Source: Cedecea neteri NBRC 105707 = ATCC 33855
GTDB taxonomy: Bacteria > Pseudomonadota > Gammaproteobacteria > Enterobacterales > Enterobacteriaceae
Length of the DNA stretch: 64,000 nt
Assembly (NCBI RefSeq): GCF_001571265.1
Contig: NZ_BCTL01000004.1
Coordinates: 62,001 to 126,000 of the forward strand
Reading direction: 5' to 3'
Part shown: positions 42,074 to 53,685 of the stretch, piece after piece
How positions within the stretch are numbered: position 1 is the first letter of the stretch
Layout of the letters: every line of letters starts with the position of its first letter
Program-made: the position numbers and the translations under genes
Notes under the pieces: generated by a model
The model's database searches: none
Told to the model about the DNA's origin: nothing
What the model saw: only the letters and a program-made list of their open reading frames with translations

Positions 42074-42173
42074 TTTCAATCTGTAGCTGCGTCAACTGCA
42101 CTCGCTACCCCCAATCACTTACTTCAGTAAGCTCCCGGGGATAATCGAGCTTGTCGCCTTACTACAAATCGAA
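42074..42173. repeat. Imperfect 100-bp palindromic intergenic element
   Basis: Outer arms TTCAATCTGTAG (42075-42086) and CTACAAATCGAA (42162-42173) match at 10 of 12 positions as an inverted repeat. The centre is CTTACT-TC-AGTAAG (42118-42131), and CCCC/GGGG blocks lie between. The whole can fold into a long imperfect hairpin between rplT and the pheM promoter. It resembles small non-coding intergenic repeats of enterobacteria, but no second copy was seen here. Confidence 0.6.
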
Positions 42174-42200
42174 TTATTAGGGCATAACACAATCAAATTA

Positions 42201-42229
42201 TTGACTTTCAACGCCGTAGCTCGTTCAAT
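42201..42229 (+). promoter_or_regulatory. Promoter of the pheM-pheST-ihfA operon
   Basis: TTGACT (42201-42206), a 17-bp spacer and TTCAAT (42224-42229), 39 bp upstream of the pheM ATG. Confidence 0.7.
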
Positions 42230-42268
42230 AGCCAAAGCGAAATTTGTCAAAATAAGGTAACTGCAAGC

Positions 42269-43431
<1,163 letters not shown>

Positions 43432-43445
43432 AGGCGGGATATCCA

Positions 43446-45833
43446 ATGAAATTCAGTGAACTCTGGTTACGCGAATGGGTAAACCCAGCCAACAGCAGTG
43501 ACGAACTGTCCAGCCAGATAACCATGGCCGGGCTTGAAGTTGACGGCGTCGATGCCGTGGCAGGGGCTTTCCACGGCGTTGTGGTCGGTGAAGTCGTCGA
43601 GTGCGGCCAGCACCCGAACGCCGACAAGCTGCGTGTGACAAAAGTTAACGTTGGCGGCGATCGCCTGCTGGACATCGTGTGCGGCGCACCAAACTGCCGT
43701 CAGGGTCTGAAAGTCGCCGTGGCGACCGTTGGCGCAGTGTTGCCGGGTGATTTCAAAATCAAAGCGGCCAAACTGCGCGGCGAGCCGTCCGAAGGGATGC
43801 TGTGCTCCTTCTCCGAGCTGGGTATTTCCGATGACCATAACGGTATCATCGAACTGCCAGTGGACGCGCCAATCGGTACCGACATTCGTGAATACCTGAA
43901 GCTTGATGACAACACCATTGAGATCAGCGTCACGCCAAACCGTGCCGACTGCCTGGGTATTATCGGCGTAGCTCGCGACGTTGCGGTGGTAAACAAGCTG
44001 CCGCTGGCTGAGCCAGAAATTACCGCCGTTGCCGCATCTATCAATGACACGTTGCCAATTCGCGTAGATGCCGCAGACGCTTGCCCACGTTATCTTGGCC
44101 GCGTTGTGAAAGGCATCAACGTTAAGGCGCCAACGCCGCTGTGGATGAAAGAGAAACTGCGTCGCTGCGGCATTCGTTCCATCGATGCGGTGGTTGACGT
44201 CACTAACTATGTGCTGCTGGAGCTTGGCCAGCCGATGCACGCCTTCGACCTGAACCGCATTGAAGGCGGGATCGTAGTGCGTATGGCGCAAGAGGGGGAA
44301 ACCCTGGTGCTGCTGGACGGCAGTGAAGCGAAGCTGAATGCTGACACTCTGGTCATTGCGGACCACAATAAAGCACTGGCAATGGGCGGTATCTTCGGCG
44401 GCGAGCATTCGGGTGTTAACGACGAAACCCAGAACGTCCTGCTGGAATGTGCCTTCTTCAGCCCGCTGTCCATCACTGGTCGTGCACGCCGTCATGGCCT
44501 GCATACCGATGCTTCCCACCGCTACGAGCGTGGCGTCGATCCTGCGCTGCAGTACAAAGCGATGGAGCGAGCGACTCGTCTGCTGGTGGATATCTGCGGC
44601 GGTGAAGCTGGCCCGGTTATCGATGTCACAAGCGAAACGCACCTGCCTAAGCGCGCCACGATTACGCTCCGTCGTAGCAAACTGGACCGTCTGATTGGTC
44701 ATCACATCGAAGATGCTCAGGTCAGCGACATTCTGCGCCGCCTGGGCTGTGAAGTGACCGAAGGCCAGGAACAATGGACTGCGGTGGCGCCAAGCTGGCG
44801 CTTCGATATGGAAATTGAAGAAGACCTGGTGGAAGAAGTGGCTCGCGTTTACGGCTACAACAGTATTCCAAACAGCCCGGTGCAGGCAGGCCTGGTGATG
44901 GGCACCCATCGCGAGGCTGACCTCTCTCTGAAGCGTGTGAAAACCATGCTGGTGGACAAAGGTTACCAGGAAGTCATTACCTACAGCTTCGTCGATCCGA
45001 AAATTCAGCAGCTTCTGCACCCTGGCGAAGAAAATCTGATTCTTCCTAATCCGATCTCTACCGACATGTCCGCCATGCGTCTGTCGCTGTGGAGTGGCCT
45101 GCTGACAACTGTGGTTTATAACCAGAACCGCCAGCAAAGCCGCGTGCGAATTTTCGAGTCAGGCTTACGCTTTGTGCCTGATACTCAGGCAGACCTTGGG
45201 ATTCGTCAGGATCTTATGCTGGCAGGTGCCATCTGCGGCAACCGCTATGAAGAACACTGGGATCTGGCGCGTAACACCGTTGACTTCTATGATCTGAAAG
45301 GCGATCTGGAGTCCGTTCTGGCCCTCACCGGTAAACTTTCAGACATCGAATTCAGAGCGCAGGCAAATCCGGCCTTGCATCCTGGGCAAAGTGCTGCCAT
45401 TTATTTAGCAGGTGAATGCATTGGTTTCATTGGTGTTGTTCACCCGGAACTGGAGCGTAAACTGGACCTTAACGGCCGCACGGTGGTGTTCGAGGTGCTG
45501 TGGAGCAAGCTCGCAGACCGCGTGGTGCCTGAGGCGCAGGACGTTTCTCGCTTCCCGGCAAACCGCCGCGATATCGCTGTTGTGGTGGCTGAAAACGTCC
45601 CGGCAGCAGATGTTTTGGCCGAGTGTAAGAAAGTTGGCGCAAATCAGGTAGTTGGCGTAAACTTATTTGACGTGTACCGTGGCAAGGGCGTAGCCGATGG
45701 CTACAAGAGCCTGGCCATAAGCCTTATCCTTCAGGATACGGGCCGTACACTCGAAGAAGAGGAGATGGCCGCTACCGTTGCAAAATGTGTAGAGGCATTA
45801 AAAGAGCGATTCCAGGCATCATTGAGGGATTGA
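43446..45833 (+). CDS. pheT: Phenylalanyl-tRNA synthetase beta subunit
   Basis: A 795-residue subunit with an N-terminal tRNA-binding (EMAP-like) domain ([27 protein letters not shown]), B3/B4 editing domain, B5 domain and C-terminal ferredoxin-like anticodon-binding domain ([14 protein letters not shown]...[13 protein letters not shown]). The length equals E. coli. ihfA starts 4 bp after its stop. Confidence 0.98.
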
Positions 45834-45837
45834 ACGT

Positions 45838-46137
45838 ATGGCGCTTACAAAAGCTGAAATGTCAGAATATCTGTTTGATAAGCTTGGGCTTAGCAAACGA
45901 GATGCCAAAGAGCTGGTAGAGCTGTTTTTCGAAGAGATCCGTCGCGCTCTGGAAAACGGTGAGCAGGTTAAACTCTCGGGCTTTGGTAATTTTGACTTAC
46001 GCGATAAAAACCAACGTCCCGGGCGCAACCCGAAGACCGGTGAAGATATTCCCATTACGGCGCGCCGTGTGGTGACCTTCCGACCTGGTCAGAAGCTAAA
46101 AAGTCGGGTTGAAAACGCGTCGCCAAAAGACGAGTAA
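45838..46137 (+). CDS. ihfA: Integration host factor alpha subunit
   Basis: A 99-residue DNA-bending protein of the HU/IHF family. [28 protein letters not shown] and the beta-arm [24 protein letters not shown] with the intercalating Pro are intact. It is the distal gene of the pheMST-ihfA operon and is followed by a strong terminator. Confidence 0.98.
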
Positions 46138-46150
46138 CCTGAGTTAACAA

Positions 46151-46174
46151 AAGGCCGCATTCGCGGCCTTTTTC
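46151..46174 (+). terminator. ihfA terminator
   Basis: AAGGCCGC (46151-46158) and GCGGCCTT (46163-46170) with a 4-nt loop and T-run. Confidence 0.88.
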
Positions 46175-46230
46175 TTTTGCTTTTTAGTCCCATTGCTTAA
46201 CGACATGCGCTTGACAAACATTCCGCTCAA

Positions 46231-46254
46231 ATGGTTGTATAGTACAACTATAAT
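46231..46254 (+). promoter_or_regulatory. Palindromic operator/promoter of the MarR-GNAT gene
   Basis: GTTGTA-TAG-TACAAC (46234-46248) is a perfect inverted repeat that extends to AT-N on both sides. It overlaps a TATAAT-like sequence at 46249-46254 and lies downstream of a TTGACA at 46211. The size and position fit a MarR-family autoregulatory site; binding is inferred. Confidence 0.65.
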
Positions 46255-46269
46255 CTAACGGTAACGCCC

Positions 46270-47229
46270 ATGTCTAACAGCACCCTTATCGAGTCTATAC
46301 GCGCCTCGTCGCGCCAGGTTGTGCGCGAGCTTGGTTTTCTGAACTCAACGCTTGCCGCGACCAACTACTCTGCTTCTGCGGTTCATGCTCTGCTGGAAAT
46401 TGGCACACGGGAAAACGTCACTGCAGCCGATCTGGTTCAGGTACTTGGCCTGGAGAAGTCGAGCGTCAGCAGAATGATAGGCAAACTGCGTAAAGCCGGA
46501 GAGCTCGATGAGCGCGTTTCAGACGAAGATGCCAGAGCCAGACGGCTCCAGTTGACCCCCCAGGGCAAACAGACCGTCAGGGAAATTCATCGGTACGGCA
46601 GAATGCGCGTAGAGAAAGCGCTGGCACAACTGAATGCTCAGGCGCAGCAATCTGTAGCGGAGGGGCTGTCCAACTATGCTCAGGCGCTAAAAGCCTGTCG
46701 CGGTGAGCTGACTGGCGAAGAGGGAAGAGCAAACTTCGAGATATCCACGGGATACCAGCCAGGCGTGATTGGGCGCGTGGCGGAAATGCACGCGAACTAT
46801 TACTCAAAGCACTATGGATTCGGCCATTTTTTTGAAGGGAAAGTGGCTACCGGCCTGGCGGAATTTTCTGGGCGGCTGGATCGCCCGTGTAACCGCATCT
46901 GGGTGGTATTCCGCAATGGCAAAATTGTGGGCTCCGTATCCATTGATGGTGAAGACCTGGGCAATCACGAAGCCCATTTACGCTGGTTTATTCTCGATGA
47001 TGAATGCCGTGGCAGCGGTATCGGCCGGGCGTTATTACGCGAGGCCATGCGCTTTTGCGATGAGTATGGTTTTTCCGCCGTGCAGCTGTGGACCTTTAGC
47101 GGCCTGAATGCCGCTCGTCATCTTTATGAATCGATGGGATTTGAGCTAATCCGGGAATGGCAGGGAGAGCAATGGGGAGGCTCAATGCTGGAACAACAAT
47201 TCACGCGCAAACGACCGGCAGAAGAGTAA
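46270..47229 (+). CDS. MarR-type HTH / GNAT acetyltransferase fusion protein
   Basis: A 319-residue two-domain protein. Residues of about 1-145 form a MarR winged helix: ENVTAADLVQVLGLEKSSVSRMIGKLRKAG is the recognition region, then the wing RVSDEDARARRLQLTPQGK. Residues of about 155-310 form a GNAT domain with the acetyl-CoA loop DDECRGSGIGRALLREAMRF and the end GLNAARHLYESMGFELIRE. Such fusions are known in several bacteria, but the ligand and acetyl acceptor are unclear. K-12 has no gene between ihfA and btuC. A palindrome in its promoter suggests autoregulation. Confidence 0.88.
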   Translation: MSNSTLIESIRASSRQVVRELGFLNSTLAATNYSASAVHALLEIGTRENVTAADLVQVLGLEKSSVSRMIGKLRKAGELDERVSDEDARARRLQLTPQGKQTVREIHRYGRMRVEKALAQLNAQAQQSVAEGLSNYAQALKACRGELTGEEGRANFEISTGYQPGVIGRVAEMHANYYSKHYGFGHFFEGKVATGLAEFSGRLDRPCNRIWVVFRNGKIVGSVSIDGEDLGNHEAHLRWFILDDECRGSGIGRALLREAMRFCDEYGFSAVQLWTFSGLNAARHLYESMGFELIREWQGEQWGGSMLEQQFTRKRPAEE

Positions 47230-47331
47230 TTCGGGACAGCCGTGCTATTACGGCCTTTTCTTTGCTTGTTCTCTTTGGCGAACTCCCCGTAAAATCAGGC
47301 GCATAAACGGGGCAGGGGGAGCCTTTACGGA

Positions 47332-48312
47332 ATGCTGAATTTTGTAACCAGACAACGCAGGGTTGAACGCCTCTGGCTAATAGCCCTGGTCTTTGCCACG
47401 GTGATGGTGCTGGTCCTGAGCCTGTGCGCCGGGGATGTCTGGTTTTCACCTCTTTCCTGGTGGAATGACGAAGCCCGGCTCTTCATCTGGCAAATTCGCT
47501 TGCCGCGAACGCTTGCCGTCCTGCTGGTGGGGGCGGCTCTGGCCGTGACCGGCACCATTATGCAGTCGCTGTTTGAAAATCCTCTGGCTGAACCCGGCTT
47601 ACTGGGTGTCTCCAACGGCGCCGGCGTGGCGCTGGTTATTGCTCTGTTGCTCGGGCAGGGTACGCTACCAGGCTGGACGCTGGGGCTATGCGCCATCCTC
47701 GGGGCCTTAACGATCACTCTTATTCTGTTACGTTTTTCCCGTCGTCATCTCTCCACCAGTCGTCTATTACTTGCAGGTGTCGCACTCGGAATTATTTGTA
47801 GCGCCCTGATGACATGGGCGGTCTACTTTAGCTCAAGTCTCGACCTGCGCCAGTTGATGTACTGGATGATGGGGGGCTTTGGCGGCGTGGACTGGCGGCA
47901 GAGCTGGCTGATGCTGACCCTGTTGCCGGTGGTTGTCTGGCTGTGTCGGCAACATGCTCCGCTCAACCTGATGGCGTTAGGTGAATACTCAGCCCGGCAG
48001 TTGGGGCTTTCCGTCTGGCTTTGGCGCAATATTTTTGTTGTGGCTACCGGCTGGCTGGTTGGCGTCAGCGTGGCGCTTGCCGGAGCTATTGGATTTGTCG
48101 GTCTGGTGATCCCGCACATGCTGAGGCTTGCCGGGTTAACCGATCATCGCGTTTTGCTACCTGCCAGCGCGCTGGCAGGGGCCGCGGTCTTAACCGTCGC
48201 GGATGTGGTAGCAAGGCTTGCGTTAAGTTCTGCCGAACTGCCCATTGGCGTAGTCACCGCTACGCTCGGCGCGCCGGTGTTTATCTGGCTATTATTGAAA
48301 GCCGGACGTTAA
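47332..48312 (+). CDS. btuC: Vitamin B12 ABC transporter permease BtuC
   Basis: A 326-residue FecCD-type permease of the BtuCDF cobalamin importer. [30 protein letters not shown] and ISRQLG-like [16 protein letters not shown] regions, [16 protein letters not shown] and the C-terminal [21 protein letters not shown] match E. coli. It is the first gene of btuC-btuE-btuD. No cobalamin riboswitch is seen in the 102 bp upstream. Confidence 0.97.
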   Translation: MLNFVTRQRRVERLWLIALVFATVMVLVLSLCAGDVWFSPLSWWNDEARLFIWQIRLPRTLAVLLVGAALAVTGTIMQSLFENPLAEPGLLGVSNGAGVALVIALLLGQGTLPGWTLGLCAILGALTITLILLRFSRRHLSTSRLLLAGVALGIICSALMTWAVYFSSSLDLRQLMYWMMGGFGGVDWRQSWLMLTLLPVVVWLCRQHAPLNLMALGEYSARQLGLSVWLWRNIFVVATGWLVGVSVALAGAIGFVGLVIPHMLRLAGLTDHRVLLPASALAGAAVLTVADVVARLALSSAELPIGVVTATLGAPVFIWLLLKAGR

Positions 48313-48338
48313 TTCGGCTCACAGAGGAAGAGGATGAT

Positions 48339-48890
48339 ATGCAAAGCAATGTTCTGAATACAGAGGTCACTACCATTGACGGCGAAAACACCACGCTGGA
48401 GAGCTGGCAGGGAAAAGTGCTGCTGGTGGTAAACGTCGCTTCTAAATGCGGCCTGACGCCGCAGTATGAGCAACTGGAAAACCTGCAGAAAGATTTTGAA
48501 GCGCAGGGCTTCAGCGTGCTCGGTTTCCCGTGCAACCAGTTCCTGGGGCAAGAGCCGGGCAGCAGCGAAGAGATCAAAACCTTCTGCAGCACTACCTATG
48601 GCGTGACGTTCCCGCTGTATAGCAAAATCGATGTTAACGGCGAGCATCGCCATCCGTTTTATCAAAAACTGATTGACGCGCGCCCGGCCGCCGTTGCCCC
48701 TGAAGGTAGCGGTTTCCTGGAGCGGATGAGCAGCAAAGGCCGCGGCCCGCTTTATCCTGACGACATCCTGTGGAACTTCGAAAAATTCCTGATTGGCCGT
48801 GATGGCAAAGTGATTCAGCGCTTCTCTCCGGACATGACGCCGGAAGATCCTGTGGTGCTGGACGCCATCAAACAGGCTTTGGCTAAATAA
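48339..48890 (+). CDS. btuE: Thioredoxin/glutathione peroxidase BtuE
   Basis: A 183-residue glutathione-peroxidase-family enzyme. The peroxidatic Cys is in [16 protein letters not shown], and the Gln and Trp partners lie in [12 protein letters not shown] and LWNFEKFLI. The second conserved Cys, FCSTTYGV, is also present. It begins [10 protein letters not shown] after GAGGATGAT. Not needed for B12 uptake in E. coli despite its place between btuC and btuD. Confidence 0.96.
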   Translation: MQSNVLNTEVTTIDGENTTLESWQGKVLLVVNVASKCGLTPQYEQLENLQKDFEAQGFSVLGFPCNQFLGQEPGSSEEIKTFCSTTYGVTFPLYSKIDVNGEHRHPFYQKLIDARPAAVAPEGSGFLERMSSKGRGPLYPDDILWNFEKFLIGRDGKVIQRFSPDMTPEDPVVLDAIKQALAK

Positions 48891-48891
48891 T

Positions 48892-49638
48892 TTGTCCCTG
48901 CTGCAGCTGACAGGCGTCACCGTTGCGGGCCGGGTTGGGCCAATATCTGCGGCGGTGGAGCCCGGAGAACTTATCCATCTTGTCGGGCCGAACGGGGCAG
49001 GTAAGAGTACGTTGCTCATGCGGATGGCTGGGTTAAGCACCGGGCAAGGCAGCCTTTTGTTTAATCAGCAGCCGCTTGACGGCTGGTTGCCTGCCGCGCT
49101 TTCCCGGCGTCGCGCCTGGCTGAGCCAGCTGCAGCTTCCTCCTTTTGCGATGCCAGTCTGGCATTACCTGCAACTGCACCAATCTTCGCCTGAGTCCGAA
49201 GCGGCATTGCTACGTTTGGCCGAATCTCTGTTGCTCTCCGACAAACTGACCAAACCGGTCAACCAGCTTTCCGGCGGTGAATGGCAGCGCGTTCGTCTTG
49301 CTGCCGTGCTGCTGCAGGTTGACCCCTCGGTCAATCCAGAAGGGCAACTCTTGCTGCTCGATGAGCCGATGAACAGCCTCGACGTGGCCCAGCAGGCCGC
49401 GCTGGATCGTCTTCTGCACGGATTTTGTGAAGCCGGCATCGCGGTAGTGATGAGCAGCCATGATTTGAACCATAGCCTGCGTCATGCCCATAAAGTATGG
49501 CTCCTGCATGAAGGGAAAATGGTTGCTCAGGGTGCCCGGGACGAAGTGTTAACGCCGAAAAATTTAGGGGCTGCCTACCAAATGCCGTTTCGGTTATTGC
49601 GTATCGAAGGGCACAGTATGCTGATAAGCCCGTTATAA
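48892..49638 (+). CDS. btuD: Vitamin B12 ABC transporter ATPase BtuD
   Basis: A 248-residue ATPase from a TTG start one base after the btuE stop. Walker A is GPNGAGKST, the signature is [13 protein letters not shown], Walker B is [12 protein letters not shown] and the switch is MSSHDLNH. The end GHSMLISPL is as in E. coli. The weak TTG start suggests translation coupled to btuE. Confidence 0.95.
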   Translation: MSLLQLTGVTVAGRVGPISAAVEPGELIHLVGPNGAGKSTLLMRMAGLSTGQGSLLFNQQPLDGWLPAALSRRRAWLSQLQLPPFAMPVWHYLQLHQSSPESEAALLRLAESLLLSDKLTKPVNQLSGGEWQRVRLAAVLLQVDPSVNPEGQLLLLDEPMNSLDVAQQAALDRLLHGFCEAGIAVVMSSHDLNHSLRHAHKVWLLHEGKMVAQGARDEVLTPKNLGAAYQMPFRLLRIEGHSMLISPL

Positions 49639-49714
49639 CATCGTGGAAAGCTTGCAATAATTCCGGGTGACAGGCTAAATTACTGGAAACAGTAAGACCG
49701 GGAGTTGTCTGAAA

Positions 49715-50176
49715 ATGCGTTTGTGGCTTATTGCAGTGGCATGCATAGTATTGGTGGGGTGTAGCCATAATGCCCCTCATCCGAACGCCCGGCTTTCCGA
49801 TTCCATCACCGTTATCGCTCAGCTAAACGATCAGCTACGCAGCTGGCACGGAACGCCGTACACTTACGGCGGTATGAGCCGGCGCGGCGTGGACTGTTCC
49901 GGCTTTGTACTGATGACCTTCCGCGACAAATTTGAGCTGATGCTGCCGCGCATGACCAGTGAGCAGGCGGAAATTGGCACAAGAATCGATAAAGACGACC
50001 TGCTCCCGGGCGACCTGGTGTTCTTTAAAACCGGTTCGGGTGAGAGCGGCCTGCACGTTGGCATTTATGACACCGACAACACGTTTATCCACGCATCTAC
50101 CAGCCGGGGCGTAATGCGTTCCTCTCTGGACAACGTCTACTGGCGTAAAAAATTCTGGCAAGCCCGCCGCATATAG
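49715..50176 (+). CDS. nlpC: NlpC/P60 lipoprotein peptidase
   Basis: A 153-residue lipoprotein with lipobox LVGC (Cys16) and an NlpC/P60 cysteine peptidase domain. The catalytic Cys is in GVDCSGFVLMTF, the His in GLHVGIYD, and a third polar residue in FIHASTSRGV. Family members cleave peptidoglycan stem peptides. Located 76 bp after btuD, as in E. coli. Confidence 0.95.
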   Translation: MRLWLIAVACIVLVGCSHNAPHPNARLSDSITVIAQLNDQLRSWHGTPYTYGGMSRRGVDCSGFVLMTFRDKFELMLPRMTSEQAEIGTRIDKDDLLPGDLVFFKTGSGESGLHVGIYDTDNTFIHASTSRGVMRSSLDNVYWRKKFWQARRI

Positions 50177-50234
50177 CCTTTCCTGTTTTTTCTTGATTGA
50201 AAATCGTGACCGTTCCCGCAAATCTGCGGGCAAC

Positions 50235-50249
50235 GTCAACGCGGTTTAC
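50235..50249. promoter_or_regulatory. Possible operator for the adjacent LacI-type regulator
   Basis: GTCAAC-GCG-GTTTAC is a near-palindrome (five of six base pairs per arm) 53 bp before the regulator start. A second hairpin-like palindrome, CCCGCA/TGCGGG, lies at 50215-50230. LacI-family proteins often bind their own promoters; the odd-length centre is atypical. Confidence 0.3.
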
Positions 50250-50301
50250 AATATCAGGTAATATCGGGATGCATTGTGCTTTTCCCGCTAAGGATTGTTT
50301 C

Positions 50302-51276
50302 ATGGTCACCCTCGAAGATGTTGCTGCCCACGCAGGCGTCTCCCGCGCCACCGTCTCACGCGTAGTTAACGGCGACACTAAGGTCAAAGCGCAAACCCGC
50401 ATTAAGGTAGAAGCCGCGATTGCCGAACTGGGTTATTCCCCCAATCCTGCTGCCAGAGCGCTGGCGTCAAGTCAAAGTCATACGATTGGGCTGGTGACGA
50501 CCTCCTACACCGGGGGCTTCTTCGGCTCGCTGATGGATACGGTGCAAACCGAAGCGGAATCCAACGGAAAGCAGCTGCTGGTGACGCAGGGTCGGGGCGT
50601 AGAAGAGAACGAGCGCAACGCCATTCAGCGGCTCTATAACCTGCGCTGCGATGGTCTGATCCTCCATGTCCGTGCCATCGCCGACGAAACGCTGCTTCAA
50701 CTGGCGGAACGAGGTAACCGGTTTATCATCCTCGACAGAGACGTGCCCGCATTAAGCTCGCGCTGCGTGGTCTTCGACCACCGTCTTGCCAGCCACATGG
50801 CCACCCGCTATTTGCTGGATGCTGGCCATCTGGCGATAGCCTGCCTGCATGGCCCAACCCAGCGCGCCTCAAGTCTTTTGCGCCGTCAGGGCTTTCTCGA
50901 TGCCATGGAAGAGCAGGGAATTACCCCGGTGGCGGTGGTGGAAGGGGAGTACGATATGCCCAGTGGCTATCGGCAAACCTCGGCCTTGCTGGACGAATAT
51001 AAAATAAGCGCCCTTTATTGTTGTAACGAAGAGATGGCCGTTGGGGCAATGCTGGCCATTACCGAACGAGGGTTGCGCATCCCTCTGGATATATCCCTTA
51101 TTTGTTATGACAGTGGAGACCGTGCGGCGTTTGTACGCCCGGCGTTAACCAGCGTTTATTTTCCAATAGGGGATATGGCACGCTACGCAACGCGTAAATT
51201 ACTTAATGAACATTGTGAGAAAGAATCTTTTTTACCCTGCATCATTGCCCGGGACTCCGTGCGCAATTTACGTTAA
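50302..51276 (+). CDS. LacI/GalR-family transcriptional regulator
   Basis: A 324-residue regulator. The N-terminal HTH is VTLEDVAAHAGVSRATVSRVVNG with the hinge helix NPAARALA. The periplasmic-binding-protein-like effector domain resembles GalR/AscG (HRLASHMATRYLLDAGHLAIACL; SLICYDSGDRAAFVRPALTSVYFPI). AAGGA lies 7 nt before the ATG at 50302; the longer frame starts in the nlpC trailer. No sugar transport or catabolic genes are adjacent, so targets are unknown. There is no counterpart between nlpC and ydiV in K-12. Confidence 0.92.
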   Translation: MVTLEDVAAHAGVSRATVSRVVNGDTKVKAQTRIKVEAAIAELGYSPNPAARALASSQSHTIGLVTTSYTGGFFGSLMDTVQTEAESNGKQLLVTQGRGVEENERNAIQRLYNLRCDGLILHVRAIADETLLQLAERGNRFIILDRDVPALSSRCVVFDHRLASHMATRYLLDAGHLAIACLHGPTQRASSLLRRQGFLDAMEEQGITPVAVVEGEYDMPSGYRQTSALLDEYKISALYCCNEEMAVGAMLAITERGLRIPLDISLICYDSGDRAAFVRPALTSVYFPIGDMARYATRKLLNEHCEKESFLPCIIARDSVRNLR

Positions 51277-51443
51277 AAACTGGCTATGTACGGATATCCA
51301 GGATAAGCTCAAAGTAATTAAAAGATAAGCTTAAACGTTTCAAGGATGAGTGTGAAATTCACAGCGATAGCAGCTATCCGACTATTTTCGGATTGCCGCT
51401 GTATCTCTCTGCCGTCCAACCAGAAATCCACAGGGCTGGCAAA

Positions 51444-52175
51444 ATGATTGTTTCACTTGATAGTGTTTATTGTTCTCATCTCTATTGCCGCCCGGTCGTA
51501 CGGCCGGATGACAGTATTATGGGGGTCGAAATCGTCGCAAACTTCGTCGGGGCTGACGCACCCGTACGTATTCCAACCGAGCTGTTAATCCCTCATCTTG
51601 CCCCCGAGCAGCACCTTGAGTTGTTCAGGGAGAAATTAGCGGTAATAGAAGAACATCAGGGTTTCTTTATCACCCGGCAGCTTGTCGTCTGGATTCATAT
51701 TAATGAAATTATTATTGATGCGTTAATTAATAACCAGGATTTATATATTCGCTTAAAGGCTTTGCCGTTTATTGAGTTAACCCTCAGCGAAAGTTTTTCT
51801 GATTTAAATAGCGGCAAAACTAATTTAAGGCTGGCCTGGATGATGGAACGTTTTCCGCTGGTGCTGGCAGACTTTGGTGCCGGCGATGCCACTACCAAAC
51901 CGGTGTTCGACGGCCTGTTCAGGCGCGTTATTATGGACCGTTTTTTTATTCAAAAACTGCTGTCGGGCCGCACCTTTACGCCTTTTATGCTGGCCATCAT
52001 TGGGCAGGTTTCTCCGTTTTGTGAATCGTTGCTGGTAGCGGGAATAGACTCGGCCAGCGCGCGGCAAAAAGTGCAGGCGCTGGGCTTTGCCGCGATGCAG
52101 GGCAAACTGTGGCCGCTAGTGCCGCCGGAGGAACTGTCATCACTTTTCCCGCCTCATGAAGGTCTGGTTCACTAA
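51444..52175 (+). CDS. ydiV: Degenerate EAL-domain protein, YdiV-like anti-FlhDC factor
   Basis: A 243-residue protein aligned with E. coli YdiV: VGVE-type opening (MGVEIVANF), [57 protein letters not shown] and the end [12 protein letters not shown]. The EAL triad reads EIV and other catalytic acids are missing, so no c-di-GMP hydrolysis is expected. The known role of YdiV is binding FlhD to block flagellar gene activation. The first half is AT-rich relative to its neighbours. AGGG precedes the ATG. Confidence 0.88.
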   Translation: MIVSLDSVYCSHLYCRPVVRPDDSIMGVEIVANFVGADAPVRIPTELLIPHLAPEQHLELFREKLAVIEEHQGFFITRQLVVWIHINEIIIDALINNQDLYIRLKALPFIELTLSESFSDLNSGKTNLRLAWMMERFPLVLADFGAGDATTKPVFDGLFRRVIMDRFFIQKLLSGRTFTPFMLAIIGQVSPFCESLLVAGIDSASARQKVQALGFAAMQGKLWPLVPPEELSSLFPPHEGLVH

Positions 52176-52239
52176 AGCCCCTGCTGCGCCACCGTGTTTA
52201 AAATGCATGACTGGGGCTACACTGTCGCGCGGAGGAACC

Positions 52240-53685
52240 ATGACCAATACTTTAGCTTTTCTGAATACCTGGCACGATGAACTGCCGGGTTTCTACAGCG
52301 AATTAACCCCAACGCCGCTGAAAAATGCCCGGCTGCTTTATCACAGCCGGCCGCTGGCTGACGATCTGGGGATTAACGCCTCGTTTTTTGCAGCGCCGCA
52401 GCAGGGTGTCTGGAGTGGCGAAACGCTACTGCCCGGCATGCAGCCACTCGCCCAGGTTTACAGTGGCCACCAGTTCGGCGTCTGGGCCGGGCAACTGGGG
52501 GATGGGCGCGGTATTTTGCTGGGAGAGCAGCAGCTGGCGGACGGACGCAAAGTTGACTGGCACCTGAAAGGCGCGGGCTTAACGCCATACTCGCGCATGG
52601 GCGATGGCCGGGCCGTGCTGCGCTCCACTATCCGGGAATTTCTCGCCAGCGAAGCGATGCATGCTTTAGGCATCCCGACGACGCGCGCATTAACGATAGT
52701 TACCAGCGATACGCCGGTACAGCGTGAAACGGTTGAGCAGGGCGCTATGCTGTTACGGGTGTCCGAAAGCCATCTGCGTTTCGGGCATTTTGAGCATTTC
52801 TACTATCGCCGCGAGCCGGAAAAAGTCCAGCAGCTTGCCGATTACGCCATTCGTCACCACTGGCCGCATTTGCAGGGGCTTGAAGAACGCTATGAGCTGT
52901 GGTTCAGCGACGTCGTGGCTCGTACGGCAGCGTTAATTGCCAGCTGGCAAACCGTGGGGTTTGCGCACGGGGTAATGAACACGGATAACATGTCGATTCT
53001 TGGCCTGACCATGGACTACGGCCCGTATGGCTTCCTCGACGATTACCAGCCAGAATTTATCTGCAACCATTCCGACTATCAGGGCCGCTATGCGTTCGAC
53101 AACCAGCCAGCGGTAGGGCTTTGGAACCTTCAGCGCCTCGCGCAGACGCTCTCCCCGTTTATTACCGCCGATAAGCTGAACGCTATTCTCGACGGCTACC
53201 AGCCGGCTATTATGCGTGCTTTTGGCCAGCGGATGCGGGCCAAACTGGGGCTCTGCACCGAACAGCAGGCCGACAACCAAATCCTGAGTGAACTGTTTGC
53301 TTTGATGAGCAAAGAGGGGAGCGATTACACCCGTACTTTCCGTATGCTGAGTATGACGGAACAGCTCAGCGCGGCGTCGCCGCTGCGCGATGAGTTTATC
53401 GACCGGGCAAGTTTTGACGCCTGGTTTGGACGTTATCGCGAAAGGCTTCAGGTCGAGCAGGTGAGTGATGCAGAACGCCAGCAGAAAATGCAGGCGGTGA
53501 ACCCGGCGCTGGTATTACGCAACTGGCTGGCGCAACGGGCAATCGAGGCCGCGGAGCAGGGCGATACTCGTGAACTGGCGAAGCTCCACGAAGCGCTGCT
53601 CCAGCCGTTCTCCGATCGCGAAGACGATATGACGCAGCGCCCACCTGACTGGGGAAAACGGCTGGAAGTCAGCTGTTCCAGCTGA
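52240..53685 (+). CDS. selO: Protein AMPylase SelO (YdiU)
   Basis: A 481-residue pseudokinase-fold enzyme that transfers AMP to Ser/Thr/Tyr residues and is linked to oxidative stress. The start [24 protein letters not shown] follows GGAGGAACC. It has the glycine-rich [14 protein letters not shown], the [19 protein letters not shown] loop, and [26 protein letters not shown] with metal-binding Asn/Asp. It ends in CSS, the Cys taking the place of Sec in eukaryotic SelO. Its stop codon directly abuts that of hmuV. Confidence 0.96.
   Translation: MTNTLAFLNTWHDELPGFYSELTPTPLKNARLLYHSRPLADDLGINASFFAAPQQGVWSGETLLPGMQPLAQVYSGHQFGVWAGQLGDGRGILLGEQQLADGRKVDWHLKGAGLTPYSRMGDGRAVLRSTIREFLASEAMHALGIPTTRALTIVTSDTPVQRETVEQGAMLLRVSESHLRFGHFEHFYYRREPEKVQQLADYAIRHHWPHLQGLEERYELWFSDVVARTAALIASWQTVGFAHGVMNTDNMSILGLTMDYGPYGFLDDYQPEFICNHSDYQGRYAFDNQPAVGLWNLQRLAQTLSPFITADKLNAILDGYQPAIMRAFGQRMRAKLGLCTEQQADNQILSELFALMSKEGSDYTRTFRMLSMTEQLSAASPLRDEFIDRASFDAWFGRYRERLQVEQVSDAERQQKMQAVNPALVLRNWLAQRAIEAAEQGDTRELAKLHEALLQPFSDREDDMTQRPPDWGKRLEVSCSS

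Noticed and set aside
43467-45137. 556-codon minus-strand open frame
   Set aside because: Antisense to pheT; composition (His, Gln, Phe rich) and lack of domains mark it as a shadow.
47230-47331. Cobalamin riboswitch upstream of btuC
   Set aside because: The gap is only about 100 bp and shows no B12-box-like element; none is expected for btuC in enterics.
53677-53685. Selenocysteine in SelO or SelD
   Set aside because: Both have ordinary Cys codons at the relevant positions, and the selO TGA is the terminal stop.
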